64,000 nt of DNA from Desmodesmus armatus (taxonomy: Eukaryota; Chlorophyta; Chlorophyceae; Sphaeropleales; Scenedesmaceae): the NCBI GenBank assembly GCA_007449985.2, contig VIIQ02000005.1, positions 1 through 64,000 on the forward strand, in the 5' to 3' direction. Both the position numbers and the translations under genes were made by a program. Of the stretch, positions 23,170 through 35,200 are shown one piece after another. The notes under the pieces were generated by a model, which had not been told where the DNA came from, did no database searches, and saw only the letters and a list, made by a program, of their open reading frames with translations. How positions within the stretch are numbered: the stretch's first letter is position 1; every line of letters starts with the position of its first letter.

Positions 23170-26100
23170 TCAGGACAGGTCAAAGGAGCCCTGCCCCTCC
23201 CTGATGGCAAACATCAGCCTCTCCCTCATGATCTCCTTGCAGGAGTAGGGCGGCAGCTTGATGTAGTTGGCACACGTCATCACAGACGGCAGGTCACCAT
23301 CTGCCAGCGGCGTGCCGTTGCTCCAGTCGCCAAAGGTGTTGCTGGGCGTGGTGCCGGGGGGGGCCCGTCGGATGCGGGCATGAGGGAGGGGTGCTTGCGC
23401 ACGACTGTCAGGCGCGGCTGCAGGGCTGCGATGCCGCCAGGGGGCAGGCGGGGGCAGCCTGTCACGAAGCGCAGGAAGCGGCGCTGGTCGCTGGGGTCAA
23501 GCTCTGACAGGACCTCCAGCAAGTGCCTGCAGCAGAAACATCGATGATATCATCAGCATAATGATGATGCTGGGGACATTGTCGACACTACCAACACCGG
23601 CCATGGACAAGATATGAACCAAGGTGTGCACCGCGTAGAGCACCATCGTCACACATTGCCCCATCACCTGAAGAGGACAGCTATGTTAGCCTGCAGCTGA
23701 CACATGGCTACGTGCTGGCAGTCACAAGCAGCAGTTCCAGTCCACTGCTATCTGACCACTGCCGTTTGACTGGCAGTCCCACCTGACTGGCACGCTCTGT
23801 GAGGTGTAGCCGTGGTCAAACTTCATGCTGTCTGCCAGCTGCTGTGGGCTCCAGTGCTCGCCAGCACCACACAGCAGTGCCTCCATCTCGTCCTCACGGA
23901 ACACCTCCAGCGCCTGAAGGCTGAACACCTGCACAACACATGATACCAAAGCAAATGTGTCAGCACAAGCAGATTGGTGCAACTGTTACTTGCGGTGCTG
24001 CAAAGCTTTGCTGTGAACAAAGCCCCAATACCCCCCCCCCCACACACACACAAAGCCCAAGAGAAAGGCAATGCTTGCAGGCTACAAAGAAGGCATGCAC
24101 TCGCAGCTTCATCACCCCACCGCAGTTCTATCCCACTCCGCCCTGCCTAGCTTGATGCCGCACAGTGGGCAGAGGTGGGTGAAGCCTGTACACTGACAAT
24201 ACCACTGTCAGCACTATGGCCCACCTCATTGAAGCCATCCCTGAAGGCCTGCAGCTGAGCCTCAATGCCTGAGCCCAGGGTGGCGTCCACCACTGCCTGG
24301 ATGTAGGACACCAGGTTGCTGCTGTCAACCAACACGTCAGCACCACCAGCGCACAGCTCAAACACAGCATTGCCTGCAAGGAGCACAGCGTGACACGACA
24401 ACCACAGGTCAGCTTGATTAGCAGTCAGCGTAAACAGCAACGCGCTCCTGACGCCAAAAACACCAAGCAAAGATTGCAAAGTCTCCCAACTACATGTTGG
24501 CAAGCCACTTGATAAAGATCCACCAAATGTAGTTTTGCAAATCTAACTTTGCACAGACCCCCTCAGCACTACCGGCAGTGTAAAGGTGAGGCACAGGTCA
24601 TCCACCAAGCAGCCATCCACCATCAGCGGCCCCTGGCCCCCCGCTGACGCATGCGACGCAGCAGCACGCGCCAGCCGCTCCAGGCTGGCCCCCAGCCCGG
24701 GTCCACCTCTGCCACATCGTACAGGTCCAGCGGCTTGCCCAGCGCTGCCCTGAAGAACACAGGGTTCAGGGGCAGGTCTAGCAGCCGGTTGTCCTGCAGG
24801 GCCTTGGCCACAGAGCGGCCAAGCAGCCTGAAGTGCTCCACCACTGGGGAGCCGCTGCTGCGCTCGCCAGGGGCCAGCGGTGCGGGGAAGAGCCCGTGCG
24901 GGGCGTACACGTAGTCCGCCGCACTGCCAGATGCCTGCTGCTCGTGGGAGACCACCTCCTGGTGAAGGGCCACAGGCCCCTGCTGTCCAGAGCCCTGCTG
25001 CTGCAGCGGCTGCACCTGGTCGCCTGGCTGCTGCTGCTGGGGTGGCTTGCCGCCTGGCTGCTGCTCTGCTCATCGTCTGCTGCTGCTGGGGGCGGCTCCT
25101 CGTGGCGCCACATGCCGAGGGCCCGCCGCTGCAGCTCATGGCTGAGCATGGTGTAGAATTCGAGCGTCGGCCCAAGCCCTGTGCCGACCTCCCCAAAGTA
25201 CTCCAACTCGAGCACTGCCCTGCCCTTGGCATACATCTCCATCACCTTGACTGCAGAGTCAAGGATGCGGCGGCGCGACACACGTACCTTCTGCCGCTGC
25301 AGCCGGCCGATGCGCAGCTCCCGCCCGTCCCGCTCCAACGCGCCCCCGTTGCCGTCCGCCGCCTGCTGCTGATTCATGTGGTGCAGGGCACGACCGAGGC
25401 CAAATGCCGTAAGGTAGAAGTAGCGCCGCCGCACCTCAAACGGAAACAGGAAGCGGCTGGCAGTTACCAACTGGTGACACCAGGCAGGTATACTGCCCCC
25501 GCAGATGGACAGCACGTCCTTCAGCTGCTGTGCGAGCTTGTTGCCCAGCTTTGTGCTGATGAACTCGTCCCTGTGGACGTGTGCCATAGCCATCTGACCC
25601 TCATGGGACTGGTCGGCTGCCAGGGCCGCTATCTCCTGCGAGCACTCCATCTGCTGGCTGGCAGCCTCCTTACTGCTGTGCTGCTGAGGGTCCTGCGCGC
25701 CGCCGTTGCTGCTGCTGGTCAGCAGCTGCAGCTCGTAGCTGGCAAGCAGCCGCGGTGCCAGCCTATTGACGACCTCCAGCAGCTGCAGCAGCAGCAGGAT
25801 GTCCAAGCAGGAGGCAGGCGCAGCTAGGCCGGCAGGCAGCGACACAGCTAGCAGCTCGCCCAGAGGCGACTGCCGCCACTGGCTCATCCCGCCTGCTGCT
25901 TCCCCAGCTGCCGCTGCCTCGCCACTCCCCCTGCCGGCCAGCCCACTGCCCTGCCTGCTTACTCCTGAGGGTCCTGCCGGCAAGCTGCCGTCAGCCGCCC
26001 TATTGCTGCCAGCAGCAGCAGCCGCTGCAGCCTCCTGTGCTGCTGCTGCTGAGCCCGGTGTGGGAGCCAGGCGGAAGTGCAGGGTGTAGATCTGGTCCCA

Positions 26101-29100
26101 CATCTGGTGGCCCCGCCTGCCTGCAGCCCCAAGCCCCGCCTGCCCATCATCTCCCATCGCATCGTCATCAGCATTGTTGGCCATGATGCTTTGCTGAATG
26201 GCCTGGAACACTGTGGCACCAGCTGGCAGGGGGTGGTCATTCATATAAAACGTCAGCTTGGGCCCGACCCCAGCCCCAGCAGCCCCTGCTCCAGAGGAGC
26301 CACGAGACCAGGGCGCCCTGCCCTCCGCACCCCCAGCAGCTGCCGCTGCTGCTGCCGCCGCTGCTGCACGGTTAGAGGCCCCTGCCTCTGCAGCCGCTGC
26401 TGCTGCAGTTGCAGCGGCAGCTGCGGCGGCCTCGGCCAGGTGTAGGTCATGCACAGGCATGGACCCCACATCCAACCCCTCCCCATCGTCCTCATCTTCA
26501 TCAATATCATCATCATCCCGCTCAATCTCGTGGTCATAATACCCATCATCGTCCATCATGTCATGCCGTCCCCATCTGCATCCATCCCATCCATGTCCGG
26601 GCTAGGGTCCTCACTAGACCCCGGGGAGTCCCGCAGCAGCAGGTCGTCCTCTGACATCATGTCAGGATCTTCTGACATAGGGGCAGACCCACCACCCAAA
26701 GACCCAGGCCCCGCGCCAGCACCACCCTCCCTTCGCGCCCTGCTGCGTGCTGCTGCTGCCTCCTCTGCGCGAGCCTGCGCCTCAGCACGAGCCCTAGCAG
26801 CCTGTGCGCGTGTCATGCGGCCGTTGCCACCCTCGGGCTCAGGAATGGGCTGGGCCTTGCTGGCTGCAGCCTGGCCAAGCCTCTTGCTGCCCCCGCTGCT
26901 GCCGCATCTGTGCCTGAGCTGCTGCGGCGACGACGGGTGGCGGTGGGCGCTGCTGTGCCATCCCCAGCTGCGGCAGCTGCTGCTGCAGCTTTGCCGCGGC
27001 TTCCAGGGGCCTCACCGCCCTTGCTACTGCCGGCGCCGCCCTTGCTGCCTGCTTCCGCTGCTGCTGTTGCCTGCGCTGCTTGGGTGCGCAGTGCCTCTAC
27101 GGTGCTGCCGCGGTTGACACGCGGCCACAGGAAGTCTTCGATGGCTGTCATGTTGGCGAGGGGCTCGATCAGCACGATGTTGTTTGGGTACTCCTTCACA
27201 ACACTCTCCTGCACAGCATACAACAGCATAAACATGCTATCAACTGGTGGCCTGATGTATCTAGGTGTGAGTGGAGCTGCTGAGAAAGGGAGCAAGCATT
27301 ACAACAGCAATCCCACTTCTTACAGGCTGAACAATCTGCTGGATCCACACTGCATCATGCACTAGCTGGGACACACACATGTCAGCAAGTGAAACCCCAG
27401 CCGCCAGCCAGCTACTCTCACCGTGTCATGGCGCACCAGCCGCAGCTTGAAGGGCTGTGTGAGAGCATGCAGGCCACTGCTGAGAGTGCTGCGGCTGAAG
27501 CTGCCAGACATGCCTGCTGAGCGCCCAGGGACCGTGCTGAGCCGCCCATGGCCCCGCCAGTAGGCACCAGCCTGCTGCACAGCACAGGGAATGCCTCAGA
27601 TGAGGCAAGGGCCCCTGCAGCTTGCGCACCAGGGCTGACAGTGGGACACTGCTGGCTGCTGCTGCTGCAGCAGCTGCTGCACCACCCCCTGCTGCTGCAG
27701 CAGCAGCTGCGTCTGGTGCGGTGGGGGAGCCGCCTGGCTGCTGATCGTGAGCAGCCAGGGCGACTGAAGTGAAGTTGCGCAGTCGGCACAGCAGCTGCTC
27801 ATCCTGCTGCACGCTGTTGGGCAGATCCTTGCCCTGCAGGTACTCTGTGAGCCGGCTGACTGCACCGCTGGTGATCATCTCAAACACTGACACGCTGTTG
27901 CCAGTCAGGGCCTGCAGGAGACACAACAGCACACAGACCAGAGACACAAAGTGACACGGTGTGGTATGGATACTCCCACCTGCCGCGCAGTGCTGCAAGT
28001 CGTACTAGCAAGTAATCTCCCAACATTAACTGCTGTACAGCCAAGCACAAAGCAATGCAATCTGTCCGTCATTATGACCAAAACAGCTCGACATGATCCC
28101 AAAAACATCCACCACAACCAGTCCCTGGGTACTCACATCAAGCAGCTCAGCCACACAGCTTCCGTCGTCCTCTCCCAGCTGGCCACACAGGCGCCGCAGC
28201 CGCTGCAGCCCCTCACTCTCAAGGCCAGCTGCTTCACTACCAGCCTGGAAGTGCTGCTGCCTGAAGCTAGATGCACGCCGGGCCACAGCCATGCGTAAGC
28301 TGTTGCTGCGCATGGAGGCCAAGCCACCAGCAGTGGCTGCTGCAGCCGCTGCCGCCGGCGCTGCTGCTGCCATGGTGGCAGCCGCGGCTTGAGGTACTGC
28401 TGCTGCCTCCCTGGCATCGTCACGCTGCGCAAAACACAACATACCACAACGCGCGAAACAGCAGCAAGGGTTGGGTATTGGCGCAGCAACCGCACATTCT
28501 CACCCTTGTTCTGGAGCCAAAGCGAGGCCCACACGAATTGAGCAGGGCTTCCTTCACACAAGCGCATGCCGCCGCTCCTCACCAGCACAAGAAAGCTTGT
28601 TGCTGCACAAGCAGCTGCTGCAAGCTCCAACTTGTCTGCAAGCGCAAGTGCACCGGCAACTGCCACGACGAGCCAGACAAAGACCCACAGTCGTTCCGGC
28701 AGAGTTTGCAGTGCCAGCCTTCAAGCTATTTGGTCCTTCAGGAAAACAGCTGCTGCGAGCAAACCCCCTTTGCGGCCTCACCTGATCAGCCTTAGACGAC
28801 CGCCGTGAGCGTGTCACTGGCGGGGACGGCGGCGGCAAGCCAGCACCGCTGCCTGATGCCCTCCTGCCCTCCCCGGCTCCCCTGGCCCCTGCATCTGCTG
28901 CTACCCCGGCCTCCTCCCCTGCACCTGCCGCTAGCTGCTCCAATGCATGCGCCACCCCCTCCTTCACAAAGAAGCCAGCAAAGACCGCAGGCAGCTTAGT
29001 CATGAGGATCTCTGCCATCTGGATGGCTGCCGCCTGCGCCTTGACGTCCCGTGAGGTCAGCAGGCCTGCCACAAAGCTACTGATGGGCAGGTCTGCCAGC

Positions 29101-31911
29101 ACTGTCTGCAGCTGCTGGGGTGAGCCCACGGCCAGCAGCTTGGTGATGGTGCCCAGGCAGCGGGCACGCACACAGGGCATCACGGTGGAAGAGTACACCT
29201 GTGGCAGGAGGACACCGCAGTGACGCCAGTGGATATATGTGTGAATTGCCTTTGCCTTCTAATGACGCTTGGTGAGCAACAGCAGATCCTGCCAGGCACA
29301 AACAGTGGCAAGGAAACTGAGGCCAAATGCTCGATGCATTGAAATGGAAGTGTAGGCCACCCCATTGCTGTAAAAGGCAGCACCCCTCAAGCAAAGACAG
29401 GGACAACCAACAGGCTACAACACGCCCGTCATCCAACACCCACGACACCTGCAGCGCCTTGCAAGCTGGACGTACCACAAGACCCCCTGACAAGTGTTCC
29501 GAAACCTACTGGCCCTCCCCATGCTCACCTGCAGCGTCAGTGGCAGGAGGCCCTGGCACAGCGTCATCACCAGGTCCGGATCAGCCTGCAGGAACTGCGT
29601 CAGCGCGGTGCTGGTCCTGCTTGGGGCGCCTGCTATCGCCACTGCTGCCGCTGACCCTGCTGCCGGGTGCGTCGGAAGGTCTGCCAGCAGCAGCGCCGAG
29701 GCATCTGGGACGGCTGGCAGCAGCTCATGCGCCAAGGTCAGCACCTCCAGCAGCTGATCAGGCGTCCGCACCACCGGCAGGCCAGCTGACTGCGTGACGC
29801 TGCCGCTGCTGCCCAGCATGGCGCAGTTGGCCAGCAGCTGCCGCAGCGTGTCGACCACGCCTGCGCGCAGCAGCTGCTCTGCGACTGCAGAATAGCCGCT
29901 GGCGCAGGTAGACAGCAGGCGCACCATGCCAAAGTAGGTGCTGACGCTGGTCTGCGGGGAGCCTGCGTCCGCACTACTGATGAGCTGTAGGGCCTGGTTA
30001 ATCAGCCCAGCCTCCTGAAGCTGCTGCAGCAGGGCGGCGTCATGCGCGTACGCGTCTGCGATGTGCTGCAGGGCGACACAGGCATTGTCTACAACCTTGT
30101 CGTCCTGGTATTGCAGCAGATTGCACAGGATGGGCAGGGCGTCCTTCACAGAGGACAGGTGTGAAGGGCCCAGGGCGGTGCACATGAGCGCGGCCGTGGC
30201 CACAGCTGTGCGCTGCACGCTGCTAGGGAAGAAGTCCAGGTAGGACAGCACCGCCAGCAGGCCGCCGTTCTGCAGGAGGGACCCCGGGTGCTCATGGGAG
30301 AGCTTCTCCAGGGCCTGCAGGGACTGCTCTGCAAGGTCGATGTATTCGATGGTCAGCAGCCGGGCGCAGAAGGCGGGGACGGCCCCGTGGCGCACGATGG
30401 AGCTGGTGAGGCCGGGGACGTCTGCCAGGAAAGTCAGCGCTCGCGCTGCTAGCAACATAATGTCGGGGTTGTGCTCTGCACCCAGCAGCTGGACCTGCAG
30501 GAGGCATGGCAGGAGCATGGCAAGGGGGAGGACAGGCAGAGAAGGGTTGAGCAGGGCACCAGAGACGATGTGGCTGCTGGCACTGGTTTGGAGAGTAGGT
30601 AACCTCACCTGCCGCAGGAAGTGCTTGCTGCAAGTAAGCAGCACTCCCTGCTTTCAACATGAACATGGGCAGGGCACACAATCTACTTGTGAGAGCTGCT
30701 GAAACATGTAGCAATGCAATAGCTGAAACAACACTCTTCTGGTCTTTGCTCACCAAGAGGGGCACAACTTGCTCCACGGGGAAGGTGGCCAGGGACTCCT
30801 CTGTGGAGATGGACAGATGCTCACACAGATCCGTGAGGGCTGTCAGCTGCGCACTGTCGTCATCAGACTGCTTCAGCCCAGCCATGATGCTCTGCAGTGT
30901 AAACACAATGGGGTAAGCTGCCTAGTGCCACAGCGAGCAAGCATACTGGGAGCAAGCATACTGGCTGTTGGTACTTTGGCACCCCCCCCCCCTCCCAAAG
31001 TATTGCTTATGCCAGGTAGCTCAGGCCTCTTCTGGAAAGCTGCTAAAATGCAGAACATGCACGCTCAAGCTGTAACCCAGCCTGCCAGACTGTAGCTTAG
31101 GCCATGAATAGCTGCATTGCAGGCAGCACATGCCACCCACCTTCATCCTGGCCCCGCTGACGCCCATTGGCAGCATGTCCTCGAAGTTGGCGCCAAGCTT
31201 ACGCAAAAGCCCTTGCAGGGCGCTGCAGGGGCAAGCAAGACAGGTTTCGCTCAACCAACCGGGCACATGGGTTGTGCCAGTGTGATGACCAGGGGGGTCG
31301 CTACACAAACCACCACTTGCTGTGCTGCTGCTGGCGCACACATCCTTACCTGCCAGCTGCTGCCCCTAGGTTGCGGCCAAAAACATCTCCAGGATCCTGC
31401 AGACAATATGGAGCAAGGATGGGGTGAATGGGGCAACAACAATCCAGGGCTTCTGAACAGATGGTCCCAGCTGCTGCTGCTGCCCTACCCTGTCATCATC
31501 TCCACCTCCGCCAGAGGTGGGCTCCCCCTTGGATCCCCGCCTTGCTGATCTGTCCATGTCGCCGGCTGCGGGGGCTGTTTCGTGTGCTGTGGTCGCAGGG
31601 GGGACCTCGGACTTGTTCTGCTCCTGCTGTGGCTGTTGCTGTGCCTGATCAGAGGCAGCTGCGGGCGCGACTGTATCGGGGGTGTTCCTGTTACGAGACC
31701 GGCTAGCTGTGGGCTGCTTGCTGGCCTTCTGGCCCCGTGTGTTCTCCCGGGGAGCTGTCTTAGTGACTGATGCCTGCTGGTTTGCAGCGCGTGTAGCCCT
31801 GGTGCGCTTGGCTGGGGGCTGCTCTACGTCTGAGGGACTGGGATTATTTGATCCTTTGCTAGCAGCAGCTGCCCCTCGCTCCTTGCGTTTTGCAGCACGC
31901 GTCTCAGGCAT
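23170..31911 (-). CDS. HECT-type E3 ubiquitin ligase, UPL3/TRIP12 family (assembly indels)
   Basis: Transfers ubiquitin through a catalytic cysteine to substrates. The N-terminus at 31911 is basic and disordered ([20 protein letters not shown]). Armadillo-type repeats follow: exons at ~30750-30900 and ~29530-30495 ([57 protein letters not shown]), ~28783-29200 and ~27790-27915. The large exon 24573-27208 holds the K-box/HECT N-lobe ([40 protein letters not shown]). The C-lobe is in 24225-24373, 23783-23929 and 23170-23526. The catalytic Cys is in [14 protein letters not shown] (codon 23272-23274) and the protein ends in the canonical [10 protein letters not shown]. Five -1 frameshifts (23356-23363, 24696-24698, 25039-25042, 26570-26573, 26890-26894) interrupt the frame; adding one G/C at each restores family sequence. 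Confidence 0.9.
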
Positions 31912-32290
31912 TTCCTCCTCCCACCTCCTGCTGCATGCATGTCAGTGGTGTTTGGCCACCTGTCATGCACTCCTAGAGGTGAATTGTTGCAGACTACAGT
32001 CAGAACTGCTGCCACTGGCCGATCTCGGGGCCTCTGCAAGACTCTTGGACCAAGAGTTGCTACGTGACGTCATGACAGCGTGTGAGGACCCACTCTTTTC
32101 GTATCCAGGTATGGGCCAGCTCAGATGCATCCCAGGTGCTGAGACAACGTATTCAGAATGTCCCAATCAACGAGCTCAAAAGCACACAGTCTGGTAGGGC
32201 ACAACAACACACAGTGACAGGGTGGCGTGCGTGCACAGTGTTGAAATATGCAGAGAACGTCATCATCTAAGTGTTAAGTGCCCATAAGAC
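31912..32290. promoter_or_regulatory. Bidirectional promoter between HECT ligase and NUP214 genes
   Basis: 379 bp between divergent ATGs. Contains the perfect CRE-like palindrome TGACGTCA at 32065-32072 and, 8 bp upstream, a 17-bp palindrome ACTCTTGGACCAAGAGT at 32041-32057. Sites are seen directly; control of both genes is inferred. Confidence 0.5.
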
Positions 32291-35200
32291 ATGGAAGTGA
32301 CTCGTGTGGATGCTGAGGATGCTGAGGGGCAGGGCTATTTCTGGAGGTCTGCTGGTGCAACGCGCTTCACTGATGGGGGGGCACCTGCACCTGGGTATGC
32401 CTCTACTGTTGTCGTGGCGGACCGATTTGGAGTTGTCATATTCAGTGACCTTCAAGGTATGTTGAGGTGGATCATGGGAAGGGATGTAGTACACAGTTGT
32501 GATCTTGATCTGCTGAACAGGCAAACAAACAGACTGCAAGTCTGACTGCGGATCGGTGTGTGTTTTTTCGCAGCTGTCTATGTGGCCCACACACAGCGTC
32601 TGCTGGAGGCAGCAAGCCAGGCGAGCTTCAAGAGGTGGGGCCCTCCTGCTGCTGCTGTCCCAGCACACAGCAACTGCCGCTATTGATGCACTGCAGTCAG
32701 CACATGGAACGCTGCTCTTGCTTCGGCATCTGCAAGTACCACATGTCGATTTTGTCGCTGCCATGGCTGCCACAACGATGTTTCCGTCTTCCGCCTTGTT
32801 GCTGCAGCCCGGAGGTGTTGGACTCGGCCACCGTCTGCAGCGCAAAGCTGGCGGTGCAGGAGGCAGCCATCCTCGCACTATCTGCCGACCAGCTGCTGTT
32901 AGCTTGCGTGTCAGCTGCCACCGTGCGTGTGTTCAGCCTGCCGCACCTGTTGAGCCACCAATCAGACCTCCCAGCACACACCCTGCAGATGGAGCAGCCG
33001 CTCCTGCAGTTCAGCTGGTGTCCTGACGCAGCAGACAGCACACAGTTCCTGGCACTGACAGCAGGACGCGTGCTGCTGCATGGCAGCTTGACAAACGGCT
33101 CGGCCACTCTGGCAGAGCATGTGGAGAGTGCCAGCTGGGCCCCTGACGGTCAGCACGTTGCATACAGTAGTGGCAGCAAGCTGGTGGTGATGGGTGTGGA
33201 CTGGAAGGACAGCGCTTTCAAGGTCGACCTGCCACCACCTGAGGGCGAAGGTGGGTCTGCAGCAGCGCGGCGCTTCAGTTGCAGCAGCTGTTGGCGTAGT
33301 CAGGCTTGGCAGCATTTTTATCGCCAAGCAGTTGCAGGAGCACCAGTGGGTGCAAGACGGTGCGGGCCTTGAGCCTGCTCTCTGTGTCCGGGAGCACAGT
33401 CGGGCCTGGCATGCTGACATGGGTGGGCACAAGCCAGCTGGTGCTTGTAGCATCGCTGATGCTGTCTGGTGTGCTGATCAAGAAGTAGCTGCTGCAGTAC
33501 ACGCCTGAAGACTCTCAGTCAGAAGAAGCTGCCATAACGTGTATGCCTGTGCGATTCCTGCAATTGTTGCTGCATAGATGGTGATGGCCGCTACCTCATT
33601 GACAGCGTGGCGTGGGTGGGCCCCCGCAGCATGGTTGCCTCAGGCCTCTGGTTTGATGCTGACAGCAGCAGCGAGGGTGATGACGCCTTCTCACTGGGCA
33701 TCACCTGGGGCAGCTGGGCAGGCAGTGAGGATGCTGCACCACAGGGGCTGGAGGTCAAGATGACCAGCTTTATCCCATTGGTGAGCTGCCATTTCTACAC
33801 ATTGGAAATGCACTAGACGTTTTTGATGGTCACAAAATGCTGTTGAACCATCCATCAATCAGGCACGGGTTGGGCCATATACCTGAGAAAACCAGCTGCT
33901 GAAGGGAGATGCCGGCCTGGTAGGGATGTTATGCAGCATCTTTGGACTCTGTGGGCAACCTGCAGACAGCCGGTGCCTCCACCTAACCGGCAGCAGCATG
34001 CACATTGCGCCAGGATTCCCGAATTCCTGGTAAACATCAGGGCCACTAGCTGGACGTTGGCGCTTTGGTGAGCATGTGTTTAAAATTCCCTGTGGAACTC
34101 ACAGCAGCAGCCAACACATACATGGTCTCGCTGCTTATGCGCCAACGTGTGATGTCCTGTACATGCTATGCTATCCCTGTTGGGACTCCGCAGGGGAGTG
34201 ATGCAGAGTGTGGTGTCCAGGAGTGGCCCTACCTGAAGAGTGTGTTTGTGCCAGCCTGGCAGCTGGCCGTGTACAGCTACCGCAAGGCTGAGGACGACCA
34301 CATCAAGGTGCTGGACCTCAGCCAGGGCAGTGCGGTGCCACTGGAGCAGGCCGAGTATGACAACAGGATAGGCGTGCCGACGGGCGTGGACGACAGCGAC
34401 AACTTTGTGACGGGGCTGGCGGTTGACTACAGCCACAAGGTCAGTAAGAAGGGCGGGCGGGAGGGAGGGTCACCTCGCGGGGGCAGGGGGAAGGAAGTGA
34501 ACGGAGGGTAGGGAAGGAAGGAGGCCGGCTCAGTCAGGTGTGAGTGGCTGTCAAGTTGCCACGCACAGGTTGGTGGCATCTGCGCCATCAGCCATGTAAG
34601 CAAGCAGGTGTGGGTCTTGCTTGATCTGTTGTGTTGTCAGCTGCTGCCACCTGCGTCTGTATGACAAAAGTGGCTTCTTGTGGGACCTGCAAGTAACGTG
34701 CAGAGAGGGCATCGGCCGTCCAGGCATCAAGGTTGACATTACTGGGGACAACCAGCAAGCCTGTCACACCTCAGCAACACTCTCCACGTGTTTTCCACAC
34801 AATTTCACTGGGGCCAGAGGCCCAGGGGTGAGCAGCTCTAGCCCCCCCTCCCTGGCTGGCACCAGGTGACCACGGTCGTTGCTCACAATCGCTACTTGCA
34901 TCCCTGCGGCACCTGTTGTAGGGTTCTTTTCCCCACCCCATGGACGACCAGGCCGCGGACGTCCCCAGCAGCTGCGTGGTGTACATTGCCACGACAGACG
35001 GTGCACTGCGTATGGGCCACCTGGCAAACTTTCAAAAGGAGCAGGGCCTGGCTAGGGACCCTGAGCCTGTGCCCACGGCCCTGCCTGCAGAGCTGGCAGC
35101 AGCACTGGCGGCAGCAGGCAGCCTGGCTGCACTGGATGAGGTGGGTGGGGTGTGTGTGGCATAGGGCATACTGTGTGTGTACGTGTGTTAGTGTGTACAG

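Noticed and set aside
23170..31911. Treating the HECT ligase as a pseudogene
   Set aside because: Despite five frame jumps, the catalytic Cys, C-terminal motif and armadillo repeats are intact, there are no in-frame substitution stops in conserved exons, and every lesion is a one-base shortfall in a G/C run.
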